A stretch of DNA of 53,625 nt from Halochromatium salexigens (GTDB taxonomy: Bacteria; Pseudomonadota; Gammaproteobacteria; Chromatiales; Chromatiaceae), in NCBI RefSeq assembly GCF_016653295.1, contig NZ_NHSF01000076.1:1-53625 (forward strand). Direction: 5' to 3'. The notes below the pieces were generated by a model, which was given only the letters and a program-made list of their open reading frames with translations, searched no databases and was not told the DNA's origin. Below, piece by piece: positions 36,869 through 45,149 of the stretch (position 1 is the stretch's first letter; every line of letters starts with the position of its first letter). Made by a program: the position numbers and the translations under genes.

Positions 36869-37714
36869 TCAGGTCGCTCGGGCTTGCTGGATCATCTCGT
36901 AGGCGCGGCGGATCTCGTAGGTCTTCTGGGCGGCCATCTTCATCATCTCCTCGGGCAGGCCCTTGGAGACCAGTTTGTCTGGATGATGCTGGCTGAGCAA
37001 GCGGCGATAGGCGCGCTTGATGCTGGCATCGGAATCCTTTGGGCTGACACCCAGTAGCGCATAGGCCTGTCTGAGACTGGGCGCGCGTGCCGGTCTCTGG
37101 CGCCCGCCGCCCGCCCGGGATCCGCTGCCAGCCCCGGCGCCCCGGGGGCCGGCATTGTCGCTGAACTGGCGCTGCAGTCGCACCAGGGTCTCGAGCTGCT
37201 TGAACAGGATCTCGGGGATCTGCAGTCCGCTGCGTATCCGCCCCAACACCCGGCGCTGTTGCAGCGTCGGCTCGCCGTCGACGTAGGCTGCCTGCAGTTG
37301 GATCTCGAGGAACATCTGGATCAGCGCGCGCTGGCTCAGGCATTCTTGGCGGAAGGTCTCGACCACGGCGGGAAGATCGAAATCGGCGGACTTGCCCTGC
37401 CGGAACAGGGTGACGGCAGCGCTGCGCATCTCTGGCGAGAGGCGCAGCTGCGTCATGATGGTCTCGGCGAGGGCGATATCGGCCTCGGAGACGCGCCCAT
37501 CGGCCTTGGCCAGATGCCCCATGACCGAAAAGGTCGCGGTGAAGAATGCGCTTTGGATGCGCTGCCGATTGCCGGGCGGCAACTGCGCGTTCCGCCGCAG
37601 TTTGCGCACGCCATGATCGACCCCGTGGCCGAGCGTGGCCCCGAGCGCGGCGCCCAACGGCCCGCCGGCGGCGAGGCCCAGGAATCCGCCGACGACCTTA
37701 CCGACCCATCCCAT
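36869..37714 (-). CDS. djlA: DjlA-like co-chaperone (TerB-like domain plus J domain)
   Basis: A 281-aa protein. A glycine-rich hydrophobic N-terminus ([20 protein letters not shown]) is likely membrane-associated. Residues 55-170 form a TerB-like helical domain ([20 protein letters not shown]). After a Gly/Arg linker, a J domain at about 215-275 has [20 protein letters not shown] and the HPD motif in [13 protein letters not shown]. This order matches DjlA, which stimulates DnaK and affects envelope stress signalling. Confidence 0.92.
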   Translation of the reverse strand: MGWVGKVVGGFLGLAAGGPLGAALGATLGHGVDHGVRKLRRNAQLPPGNRQRIQSAFFTATFSVMGHLAKADGRVSEADIALAETIMTQLRLSPEMRSAAVTLFRQGKSADFDLPAVVETFRQECLSQRALIQMFLEIQLQAAYVDGEPTLQQRRVLGRIRSGLQIPEILFKQLETLVRLQRQFSDNAGPRGAGAGSGSRAGGGRQRPARAPSLRQAYALLGVSPKDSDASIKRAYRRLLSQHHPDKLVSKGLPEEMMKMAAQKTYEIRRAYEMIQQARAT

Positions 37715-37728
37715 CGAGACGGCTCCTG

Positions 37729-38394
37729 CTATTTGCCCTTGATGTACTCAACATCCGAAAACGAGTACACCCAATGCGGTCGAAAAGCAACCAGAATGAC
37801 CATGATCCAGCCGTTGAGCATGGCTTCCGGCAGGAACATCAGCGGAAAGAACGGCAGCACGCTCTGGCGCAGCTCGGCCATGCTGTAGGCGCCGGCGCCG
37901 ACCAGCAGCCAGGCCGCCATGTAGCCCATGGCGACGCCGACCAAACCGGCGGTAAGGAAGCCGTTGACCAGCACGTAGACGAAGAATTGTTTCGGCAGGT
38001 AGCGTCGGATCAGGATCAGCAGCACCAGCGTCAGGCTGATCGGCAGCACGCCGGAAACCAGCGCATTGAGCGCAAAACCGTCCCAGGCGCTGGCGCTGTT
38101 GAGGGTGACCCCGAGCAGCGCGAGCGAGGCGGCGAGCACCGCGAAGCACCAGCCGAACATGAGGGTGACGGCGGTGAGGCCGAGCAGATGATAAGAGAGC
38201 CCAGGTTGCACCGGGGTATCCATCTGCCAGAGCATGATCAGGGCGACGGTCGCACCGAAGAAGACATGGGTGAGCCGCGCCCGCAGCAGTTCGCGCCAGG
38301 GCGCGTACCAAAGCGCCAGCAGCAGGCACAGGCCGTAGAGCAGGATGGTGCTCCAGAGCGCGAACGGCGTGAAGAGGGCAGGGTCGAGCGTCAT
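37729..38394 (-). CDS. CbiM-like membrane protein (energy-coupling factor permease family)
   Basis: A 221-aa integral membrane protein with about six segments. The C-terminus EAMLNGWIMVILVAFRPHWV is typical of stand-alone CbiM-like permeases common in gammaproteobacteria. It lacks the N-terminal HIPDG metal motif of NikM at 26194, so nickel or cobalt binding at that site is not expected. No CbiQ or CbiO partner is adjacent. It sits 14 bases upstream of djlA on the same strand. The substrate is unknown. Confidence 0.75.
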   Translation of the reverse strand: MTLDPALFTPFALWSTILLYGLCLLLALWYAPWRELLRARLTHVFFGATVALIMLWQMDTPVQPGLSYHLLGLTAVTLMFGWCFAVLAASLALLGVTLNSASAWDGFALNALVSGVLPISLTLVLLILIRRYLPKQFFVYVLVNGFLTAGLVGVAMGYMAAWLLVGAGAYSMAELRQSVLPFFPLMFLPEAMLNGWIMVILVAFRPHWVYSFSDVEYIKGK

Positions 38395-38499
38395 CGATGG
38401 TTGGCGCCGATGGTGAGGACGTGTTGCTCTGTTCTAGGTTGAGTTAAGCGGCTTCGACCTCAACCGAATAGAGGCGAATCATCACACAGAGGAGTCTCC

Positions 38500-39540
38500 A
38501 TGAATCAACGCCCCTTGGGAACCACCGGCCTGCGGGTCAGCGAACTGTGCCTCGGCACCATGACCTTCGGCGAGCAGAATACCGAGGCGGAGGCCTTCGC
38601 GCAGCTCGATCGAGCGGTCGCTGCCGGGATCAACTTCATCGATACCGCCGAAATCTATCCGGTCCCGCCGCGCGCCGAGACCCAAGGCGCGACCGAGCGG
38701 TTCATCGGCAACTGGCTGGCCGAGCGTGGCGGGCGCGAGCGGTTGATCCTCGCCAGCAAGGTCGCCGGGCCGGGTGATTGGATCGATTATCTGCGCATGC
38801 CGGGGCGGCGGCTGGATCGGGCCAACATCGAGGCGGCGCTCGATGCCAGCCTGCGGCGGTTGCGCACCGATTACATCGATTTGTATCAACTGCATTGGCC
38901 GGACCGCGAGACCAACTACTTCGGCAAACTCGGCTACCGTCATCCCGAGCGGGATGACAGTGTGCCGTTGCTGGAGACCCTGCAGGTGCTCGGCGATCTG
39001 GTGCGGGCGGGCAAGATCCGCCATGTCGGGCTGTCCAATGAGACGCCCTGGGGCACGATGCGGATGCTGGCGCTGGCCGAGACCCATGGCCTGCCGCGCA
39101 TGGTGAGCATCCAGAATCCCTATAGCCTGTTGAATCGCAGCTTCGAGGTCGGTCTGGCCGAGGTGGCGATGCGCGAGCAGTGTGGTCTGCTGGCCTATTC
39201 ACCGTTGGCGTTTGGCATGCTGAGCGGGAAATATCTCGATGGTGCGCGACCGGCGGGGGCGCGGTTGACCTTGTTCTCGCGTTTTGATCGCTATTCGAAC
39301 GCGCAGGCCGAGTGGGCGACGGCGGAGTATTGCGCGATTGCGCGGCGTCATGGGTTGGACCCGGCGCAGATGGCGTTGGCGTTCGTGACCAGCCGTGCGT
39401 TCGTGACCTCGAACATCATCGGTGCGACGACCTTGGCGCAGTTGGAGAGCAACCTGGGCAGCGCCCAGCTGCGGCTGAGTCAGGAGGTGTTGAACGAGAT
39501 CGAGGCGGTGCATCAGCGCCAGCCGAATCCGAGTCCTTGA
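38500..39540 (+). CDS. tas: Aldo-keto reductase, Tas family
   Basis: NADPH-dependent aldo-keto reductase of 346 aa. The catalytic tetrad is visible: Asp and Tyr in DTAEIYPVPP, Lys in ASKVAG and His in QLHWPD. MNQRPLGTTGLRVSELCLGTM and NYFGKLGYRHPERDDSVPLL match Tas of Escherichia coli. A ribosome binding site (AGGAG) precedes the ATG. A 7-bp inverted repeat (38437-38443 with 38459-38465) lies upstream. Confidence 0.92.
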   Translation: MNQRPLGTTGLRVSELCLGTMTFGEQNTEAEAFAQLDRAVAAGINFIDTAEIYPVPPRAETQGATERFIGNWLAERGGRERLILASKVAGPGDWIDYLRMPGRRLDRANIEAALDASLRRLRTDYIDLYQLHWPDRETNYFGKLGYRHPERDDSVPLLETLQVLGDLVRAGKIRHVGLSNETPWGTMRMLALAETHGLPRMVSIQNPYSLLNRSFEVGLAEVAMREQCGLLAYSPLAFGMLSGKYLDGARPAGARLTLFSRFDRYSNAQAEWATAEYCAIARRHGLDPAQMALAFVTSRAFVTSNIIGATTLAQLESNLGSAQLRLSQEVLNEIEAVHQRQPNPSP

Positions 39541-39570
39541 GGTTGGATCGGTTTTCGAGTGCGGTGCCGG

Positions 39571-39681
39571 GCGCCGGGGTCGGGTAGCGCCGCGCCGGGG
39601 ACGCCGTGAATACGTCCTTGTAGGCTTGAGCGCCGCTTCCTGCGGCGCACACCCCGGCGCGACGCTACCCGACCCCGACGC
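39571..39681. repeat. Long imperfect inverted repeat (REP/MITE-like) between tas and pfkB-type gene
   Basis: Arms 39571-39600 and 39652-39681 are complementary at 28 of 30 positions, with a perfect run of 11 bases on the inner side. The 51-base loop holds a smaller hairpin (7-bp stem near 39630-39648). The right arm overlaps the final codons of the PfkB gene and supplies its stop. The compact palindromic shape is that of dispersed REP-like elements found at gene ends. Confidence 0.7.
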
Positions 39682-40651
39682 CGTCGATGCCGAGCTGGCC
39701 GCAGCTGTGGCCGGCGAGGGCGTTGGCGGTCTGCAGGACTTGATTGATCGGTTGGTGGTCGAGTAGGGCGGCGATGGCGGCGGCGTTGAAGACGTCGCCG
39801 GCGGCGATGGTGTCGATGATCTCGGCCGGCGGCTGGGCGGGGGCGAAGAGCAGCTCGCGCTCGCTGGTGAGTGCGTAGGCGCCTTCGGCGCCCCAGGGCA
39901 GGAGCAGCAGGCTCGCGTTCGACCGATCGGCAAAGCGTTGCAGGAAGGCTTTGGGGTCGTGCGCGCCTTGCTGCTCGGCGAAGGCGCGGGCGACGATGAG
40001 GAGGCTGATCGCCGTTTCCGGGAGCTGATACAGCGCCTCGATGCCGGGGCGGGGCTTTTCGAGTTCGACCGAAATCGGTAGGTCGGGGCGTTCGGTGGCG
40101 ACGCGGCGGATCATGCGCGCGGTCTCGCTGGGGTTGCGGCCCTCGAAATGCACCCAGTCGACGGTGCTGAGATCGGCGCGCGCGAAGTCGGCGGCGGTCA
40201 GCTCCGGCAGGTCGCGATGATGGACGATGGTGCGGCTGCCGGTGGCGCGGCTGCCGGTGGCGCGGCTGAGCGTGATGTAGGAGGTCGGCGTGGCGCTGCC
40301 GGGGATGGTCTTGGCGGCGCTCAGGTCGATGCCCCGGGCGCTGAGATCCTGTCGGATGAACGCGGCGCCGTTGTCATCGGCGAGGGTGCCGACCCAGCGG
40401 CAGGGGTGGCCGAGTTCGCTGAGCACGGCGAGCGTATTGGCGCAATTGCCGCCGCGCAGGCGGCGTTGGCTGAGGGCGCGGACCTTGTCGTCCTCAGCCG
40501 GGTAACGCTCGACCTGGTGGATGATGTCCAGGGTGGCGATGCCGACGCCGAGGATGCGGGCGGCGTGGTCGGGCTTGGGAGGTCGTTGTCGGCGCTGCTG
40601 GGGATGGATGTCGGGTTGATGCGGGTCGACAGTGGAGGTGGGTGGAGCCAT
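39665..40651 (-). CDS. PfkB family carbohydrate kinase (ketohexokinase-like)
   Basis: A 328-aa ribokinase-family sugar kinase. GGNCANTLAVLSELG is the N-terminal substrate motif; DTIAAGDVFNAA near residue 290 is the catalytic motif, with Ala replacing the usual Gly before Ala-Gly-Asp. TGSRTIVHHRDLPE resembles ketohexokinases. A 5-residue unit (TGSRA) is duplicated in frame at 40231-40270. The last residues GVGVG and the stop come from the inverted repeat, suggesting insertion altered the original C-terminus. The substrate is not assigned. Confidence 0.85.
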   Translation of the reverse strand: MAPPTSTVDPHQPDIHPQQRRQRPPKPDHAARILGVGIATLDIIHQVERYPAEDDKVRALSQRRLRGGNCANTLAVLSELGHPCRWVGTLADDNGAAFIRQDLSARGIDLSAAKTIPGSATPTSYITLSRATGSRATGSRTIVHHRDLPELTAADFARADLSTVDWVHFEGRNPSETARMIRRVATERPDLPISVELEKPRPGIEALYQLPETAISLLIVARAFAEQQGAHDPKAFLQRFADRSNASLLLLPWGAEGAYALTSERELLFAPAQPPAEIIDTIAAGDVFNAAAIAALLDHQPINQVLQTANALAGHSCGQLGIDGVGVG

Positions 40652-40698
40652 GAGTCTGTGCGCGGATCGGGATCAGCCGGCGGGATCAACTGGCGGGA

Positions 40699-41235
40699 TC
40701 AACTGGGCAGGCGAATCGTCAGCTTGCCACCGCGTTGGATGAGTTCGAAGCGTTTCAGGAAGTCCATGCCGAGCAGCACCTGGTCGCCGGGAAAGTTGGG
40801 CAGCACCGTGGCGCGCAGGTTGCGTGCCGTCAGGCCGCCGAGGCTGACACTGTCGATGCGGGTGGTCCAGGTCTGGACCATGCCGTTTGCGGTCTTGCTC
40901 ATGCCGCCCGGGCGCAGTGGCAGGCCGAGCTGGCGCGCGAGTCCTTGTGGTAAGGAGACGGTGGTGGCGCCGGTGTCGAGCAGGAAGACGACCGATTCGC
41001 CATTGATGGTGCCGGTCGCGACATAGTGGCCCTCCTGGTTTTGTTGCAGCACCACCTGGGCGATGCCATCGGGTCCGACCTCGAACGCGATATTTTGGTT
41101 CGGGTTCTCGCGATGGTCGAGATAGTTCTGGAAGAGCATCGCGATCAGTGCGGTGCCAGCGACCCAGGCGCCGAAGAGCATGGCTCTGCCGAGGCGCGAG
41201 GGTCCATCGTTGGGTCTTGGGAGTTTGGCGTTCAT
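40699..41235 (-). CDS. Retropepsin-like aspartic protease (TIGR02281 type), membrane-anchored
   Basis: A 178-aa protein with one membrane segment at about 17-37 and a periplasmic retropepsin-like domain. The active-site motif FLLDTGATTVSLP lies near residues 82-95, and VLLGMDFLKRFEL is the conserved C-terminal segment. One DTG per chain implies a dimer. The ATG at 41235 fits the family; upstream frame extension is not convincing. It precedes the PfkB gene by 47 bases. Substrate unknown. Confidence 0.88.
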   Translation of the reverse strand: MNAKLPRPNDGPSRLGRAMLFGAWVAGTALIAMLFQNYLDHRENPNQNIAFEVGPDGIAQVVLQQNQEGHYVATGTINGESVVFLLDTGATTVSLPQGLARQLGLPLRPGGMSKTANGMVQTWTTRIDSVSLGGLTARNLRATVLPNFPGDQVLLGMDFLKRFELIQRGGKLTIRLPS

Positions 41236-41451
41236 TCTGCGTACTATAAGGCTTCCGCAGCCGATTGGGCGCTGGGGTGTGAATCCGCGCGAAAAGAGGT
41301 GCATCTGGCGGGCTGATCGTGTAGCGCCCGTGTGGCGCCGAAGTGTCCAGGCCAAGGAACACCTGGCCTGTCAACCTGTCTTGTCACTCGTGGGCCTTTG
41401 TGCCAGCATTACCCTGTGAGCGCCTGTACAGTGGATCCCACTGGGGTGGAC

Positions 41452-42099
41452 ATGCCGCTGGCGTTGAACGGCCGCCGTGTGAACCCCGTGGACTTGGAGA
41501 GTGAAGTGTTTAAGCATGAAACCGTCTCGTTCGATGACGAGCCATTGATCCTGGTCGATCGCGAGGACCGGGTCATCGGCCACGAGACCAAGGTCAATGC
41601 CCACCAGGGCGATGGGCTCTTGCATCGCGCCTTCTCGATCTTCCTGTTCTCCGGCGATGATCAGGTGCTGCTGCAGCAGCGCAGCGGTGACAAACCCCTG
41701 TGGCCGCTGTTTTGGTCCAACAGCTGTTGCAGCCATCCGCGGCGCGGCGAGGAGCTGCAAGAGGCCACGCACCGTCGCCTGCGCGAGGAGCTGGCGATCG
41801 ACGCCGAGCTGCATTTCCTCTACAAGTTCGAGTATCAGGCCGGGTTTGGCGCGCTGGGCGCCGAGCATGAACTCTGCTCGGTCTATGTCGGTAAGGTCGA
41901 GACGCCGGTGGCGGTCGATGTGAACCCGAGCGAGATCGCCGATTGGCGCTGGATTCCCTGTGCCGAGGCCGATCGTCTGATCGTCGAGGAGCCGGATCGG
42001 ATCACGCCCTGGTTCGTCATGGAATGGCGGCGTCTGCGCACGGACTATCGTGAGTTGATCGCCAGCCTCTCAGCCACCCCGTTGAGGAAGGTCGCGTGA
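41452..42099 (+). CDS. idi: Isopentenyl-diphosphate delta-isomerase, type I
   Basis: Nudix-fold enzyme that interconverts IPP and DMAPP for isoprenoids (carotenoids, quinone tails, bacteriochlorophyll side chains). The 215-aa protein has the catalytic Cys in WSNSCCSHPRRGEE, the Nudix box EEATHRRLREEL-type segment, and the Glu in EHELCSVY. ATG 41452 is taken as start; GTG 41416 is in frame and would add 12 residues. The GTG of ubiT overlaps its stop (GTGA). Confidence 0.95.
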   Translation: MPLALNGRRVNPVDLESEVFKHETVSFDDEPLILVDREDRVIGHETKVNAHQGDGLLHRAFSIFLFSGDDQVLLQQRSGDKPLWPLFWSNSCCSHPRRGEELQEATHRRLREELAIDAELHFLYKFEYQAGFGALGAEHELCSVYVGKVETPVAVDVNPSEIADWRWIPCAEADRLIVEEPDRITPWFVMEWRRLRTDYRELIASLSATPLRKVA

Positions 42100-42566
42100 T
42101 CCAATCCCCCACGATTCCCCGTCTGTTGACGCTGCCGGTCGGACTGGTCCCGAATCAGCTGCGCACCGGCGCGCTGGTGCAAATCTTGAACCGGGTTTTT
42201 GAGTCCGAACTGCGCGATGGCGAGCTGGATTTCCTGGACGGCCATGTGATGCGCATCGGCGTCGACGATGCCCGGCTCGAATTCCGCCTGACCTTGGCCG
42301 GAAACCGCATCAAGGCCGCGCCGCCCGGTGCCGCGACCGATCTCAGCATCGACGGCAAGGTCTATGATTTCCTGCTGCTCGCGACCCGTCGCGAGGATCC
42401 CGACACCCTGTTCTTCAATCGTCGCCTGCGCCTTGGCGGCAGTACCGAACTTGGACTCTATGTGAAGAACTTCCTCGATAGCGTCGAGCTGGAAGAGCGC
42501 CTCGGTCCGCTGCTGAAGGTGATGAACGGCGCCACCGATCTGCTTGGGCGTTTCGGTCGCGGGTAG
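42096..42566 (+). CDS. ubiT: UbiT, SCP2-domain ubiquinone biosynthesis factor
   Basis: Accessory lipid-binding protein of the oxygen-independent ubiquinone pathway. The 156-aa SCP2-like protein starts with a GTG overlapping the idi stop by 4 bases. RIGVDDARLEFRLTL, DLSIDGKVYDFLLLATRREDPDTLFF and RRLRLGGSTELGLYVKN are typical of UbiT (YhbT). Together with ubiU and ubiV at 43106-45067 it gives a full UbiT-U-V set, so anaerobic ubiquinone synthesis is likely. Confidence 0.93.
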   Translation: MIQSPTIPRLLTLPVGLVPNQLRTGALVQILNRVFESELRDGELDFLDGHVMRIGVDDARLEFRLTLAGNRIKAAPPGAATDLSIDGKVYDFLLLATRREDPDTLFFNRRLRLGGSTELGLYVKNFLDSVELEERLGPLLKVMNGATDLLGRFGRG

Positions 42567-42583
42567 CGGGTAGCGGACGCGGG

Positions 42584-43066
42584 TCAGTTGTCGCATTCAG
42601 TGGGCGGCAAATAATGCTCGTCGAGCAACAGGGCATCGGCGTAGGGACATTCGCGGGGGAAGGTGTCGATCGGCAGGCCGGTCTCCGCTGCCGCGAGTTC
42701 GCGCGCATCGACGTAGGCCGCGTGAACGGCCGCGGGCCACATGCGTTGCATGCCGGGATATTTGCGCAATAGGATCCTCAGCTCGGCGCGCTGATGAACG
42801 ATGGTGTTGCGCCAACTGCGCCCATCGAATTCACGCCAACGCTCGGCGAGTTGCGCATATTGAAATTGCCATTTGAGTAGATGGGCAAGCAATACGCGCA
42901 AACGGCTTTCGAGACCGCGTTGCTCGCTCTTGCCCATGTCGCTCAGTTCCTCCAGTAGGTGCTCGACATCCAGATCCTCAAAGCGACCGGCTCTGAGCAG
43001 GTCGGCGTTCGCGCCCGCCCAAGCGCTGTAATCTTGCTCGTAGAGTGCTTTCAGGTCATTCATCAT
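42584..43066 (-). CDS. DUF29 family protein
   Basis: A 160-aa helical protein of the DUF29 family. LYEQDYSAWAGANADLLRAG and DLDVEHLLEELSDMGKSEQR are the family start. Many DUF29 proteins occur in phototrophs and cyanobacteria; the function is unknown. It lies 39 bases downstream of ubiV on the same strand and so may be transcribed with it. Two adjacent ATGs (43066, 43063) are possible starts. Confidence 0.85.
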   Translation of the reverse strand: MMNDLKALYEQDYSAWAGANADLLRAGRFEDLDVEHLLEELSDMGKSEQRGLESRLRVLLAHLLKWQFQYAQLAERWREFDGRSWRNTIVHQRAELRILLRKYPGMQRMWPAAVHAAYVDARELAAAETGLPIDTFPRECPYADALLLDEHYLPPTECDN

Positions 43067-43105
43067 CAGCTGTTTTATGTTCCTCGGGCGAGCATCAGCG
43101 CGCGC

Positions 43106-44059
43106 TCAGCGAGCAGCCCGGGCTACCTTGGCCGCCTCGGCCATCCCGGCCTCACCATGCCAGTAGCCATCGCAGGGGCCGACGGGCATGAGCGCATTGA
43201 GCTGGGCTGCCGCCTCGGCGGGGTCGAGGGCATCGCGCAGGGCCTGATCGAACAGCGCGATCACCTGCTCCATCTGCTGTGATTGCGGACTGATGCGCAG
43301 GATGTCGACACCGAGCGCACGCATTGCCGGCAGCTCGGCGAGCAGATTGACCGTGTGCGCGGATTGGGTCTGGATGCCATTGAGCACCAGGAACGGCTGA
43401 TCGTCCTGGGTGTTGACCACCAGGCCGTCTGGATAGTCGATGCAAGCGTCGCGGCAGTCGTCCTTGGGCAGATCCTTGTGGCGGGCGGTGAAACAGCGCG
43501 CCGAGTAGGCCAGCGGGAGTCGGCCATAGGCCATGACCTCGGTTTCGACGCCAGCGGGCTTGGCGCGCTGCATCTGCTCAAGGGCCTCGCGGGTCAGCTC
43601 GACCGGCAGCGCCCAGCGCTTGAGCCCCTGTTTGGCGAGTACGCCGAGGGTGCGATCGTTGTAGCAATTGACGCTGGGGCCGATCGCGAACGGGCGCCCG
43701 GCGAGCAGATGCACCGCACCCATGTCATTGGCCTCGACCATGAACCGCGTCTGCTCGCAAATCGCGCGCAGGCGCTTGAGTTCGGACTCCGCTTCGAGCA
43801 AGGTCAGGGTCGAGAGCACCACGTCCTTGCCATGCTCGGCGAGGCGCTCGGCGATCGCCAGCCAGTCCTCGTGGCGGACCTGATTGCGCTTCGAACAGAT
43901 GGTTTCGCCGAGATAGACGATATCGACCGGCGCTTCGGCCACCATCGCGTAGAAGGCGTCGACCTGCGCCTTCGGCCAATAATAAGTGATCGGCCCGAGC
44001 GAGAGGCGCGGGCGATGGTTGCTCTGTGCAGCGGCGGTTGGGGTCTGTGGCTCGCTCAT
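43106..44059 (-). CDS. ubiV: UbiV, oxygen-independent ubiquinone hydroxylase subunit
   Basis: U32-peptidase-like protein with a 4Fe-4S cluster, partner of UbiU in anaerobic ring hydroxylation of ubiquinone precursors. The 317-aa protein has an early Cys in GETICSKRNQ (Cys55) and the group Cys-x12-Cys-x3-Cys in SARCFTARHKDLPKDDCRDA, matching the four cluster ligands of UbiV. The 12-base gap to ubiU upstream indicates an operon. Confidence 0.95.
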   Translation of the reverse strand: MSEPQTPTAAAQSNHRPRLSLGPITYYWPKAQVDAFYAMVAEAPVDIVYLGETICSKRNQVRHEDWLAIAERLAEHGKDVVLSTLTLLEAESELKRLRAICEQTRFMVEANDMGAVHLLAGRPFAIGPSVNCYNDRTLGVLAKQGLKRWALPVELTREALEQMQRAKPAGVETEVMAYGRLPLAYSARCFTARHKDLPKDDCRDACIDYPDGLVVNTQDDQPFLVLNGIQTQSAHTVNLLAELPAMRALGVDILRISPQSQQMEQVIALFDQALRDALDPAEAAAQLNALMPVGPCDGYWHGEAGMAEAAKVARAAR

Positions 44060-44071
44060 CGTTTTGTTCCC

Positions 44072-45067
44072 CTATTGCCAGGGCCGGTGATAGGGGCCGA
44101 GGGTGGTCTGGGCGCCCTCGGAGACCTTGCCAAGGGCGGCGGTCCACTCAGGCTTGGGCGCGAAGCCGCTCGGGTTGCGCGCGAAGCTATCGAGCGCCTC
44201 GCGCCAGATCTTGGTCACCTGCGCGACATAGACCGGGCTGCGCTGGCGGCCCTCGATCTTCACCGCCTTGACGCCGGCGGCGACCATCTCCGGCAGCAGT
44301 TCCATCGCATTCAGGCTCACCGCATCCTCGATCGCATGGTCGATCCGGCCATCGGTGTTGAAGGTGCCCTTGCAGAGGGTCGGATAGCCGACGTTCTCGC
44401 CCTTGGGATGGCGCTGGATCAGCACCCCGCCGAGGCGCGTGTCGAGCCCGCTGTCGGTCTCGATCCACTCGACATGGCTGGCCGGCGAGCAGGCGCCATA
44501 GGTGTTCGGCGAGCGGCCAGTGGCGTAGGAGGAGAGGATACAGCGACCCTCGACCATCACGCACAGACTGCCGAAGGCGAAGACCTCGATCTCGACCGGG
44601 CTCTGGTCGATGACGTGCTTGACCTGGCTGATCGAGAGCACGCGCGGCAACACCGCGCGGCGAATGCCGAAGTGCTCCTGATAGAAGCGCAGCGCCTCGT
44701 AGTTGGTCGCCGAGCCCTGCACCGAGAGATGGAGATTGAGCGTCGGATGGGTGCGGCTGGCGTAATCGAGCACACCGATGTCGGCGGCGATCAGCGCATC
44801 GACACCCAACTCGGCGGCGCGATCGACCGCCTGCTCGAAGCGTTGGAAGCCATCCGGGCGCGGATAGGTGTTGAGCGCGATGAACACTCGCACGCCCTTG
44901 CCGCGCGCATAGCGGATGCCCTCGGTCATCTTGTTCGGAGCGAAGTTGAGACCGGCGAAATGGCGCGCGTTGGTGTCGTCGCGAAAGCCGATATAGACCG
45001 CGTTCGCGCCGTTGTCGACGGCCGCCTTCAATGCCGGCAGATTGCCGGCCGGACAAACCAATTCCAT
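44072..45067 (-). CDS. ubiU: UbiU, oxygen-independent ubiquinone hydroxylase subunit
   Basis: U32-family 4Fe-4S protein. From ATG 45067 it has 331 aa, the same length as the Escherichia coli protein, and the cluster cysteines fall at the same numbers: C169, C176, C193 and C232. MELVCPAGNLPALKAAVDNG is the typical start. With UbiV and UbiT it allows ubiquinone synthesis without oxygen, important to a bacterium that grows anaerobically in light but keeps ubiquinone. The frame upstream of 45067 is not family-like. Confidence 0.96.
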   Translation of the reverse strand: MELVCPAGNLPALKAAVDNGANAVYIGFRDDTNARHFAGLNFAPNKMTEGIRYARGKGVRVFIALNTYPRPDGFQRFEQAVDRAAELGVDALIAADIGVLDYASRTHPTLNLHLSVQGSATNYEALRFYQEHFGIRRAVLPRVLSISQVKHVIDQSPVEIEVFAFGSLCVMVEGRCILSSYATGRSPNTYGACSPASHVEWIETDSGLDTRLGGVLIQRHPKGENVGYPTLCKGTFNTDGRIDHAIEDAVSLNAMELLPEMVAAGVKAVKIEGRQRSPVYVAQVTKIWREALDSFARNPSGFAPKPEWTAALGKVSEGAQTTLGPYHRPWQ

Positions 45068-45149
45068 CGTCTGGGTTACTCGTTGTTGGCGTGAAACAAG
45101 TGCCTCGTCTTCCGGGCCGCGATGCGTGATGAGCTTTAACGGCGCGGCC

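Noticed and set aside
39601-39681. Small gene or CRISPR-like unit in the tas-pfkB gap
   Set aside because: No repeated spacers and no open frame with a ribosome binding site; the structure is a single inverted repeat.
43283-45094. 603-codon plus-strand frame opposite ubiV and ubiU
   Set aside because: UbiU and UbiV have exact family cysteine patterns on the minus strand; the plus-strand translation is low-complexity shadow.
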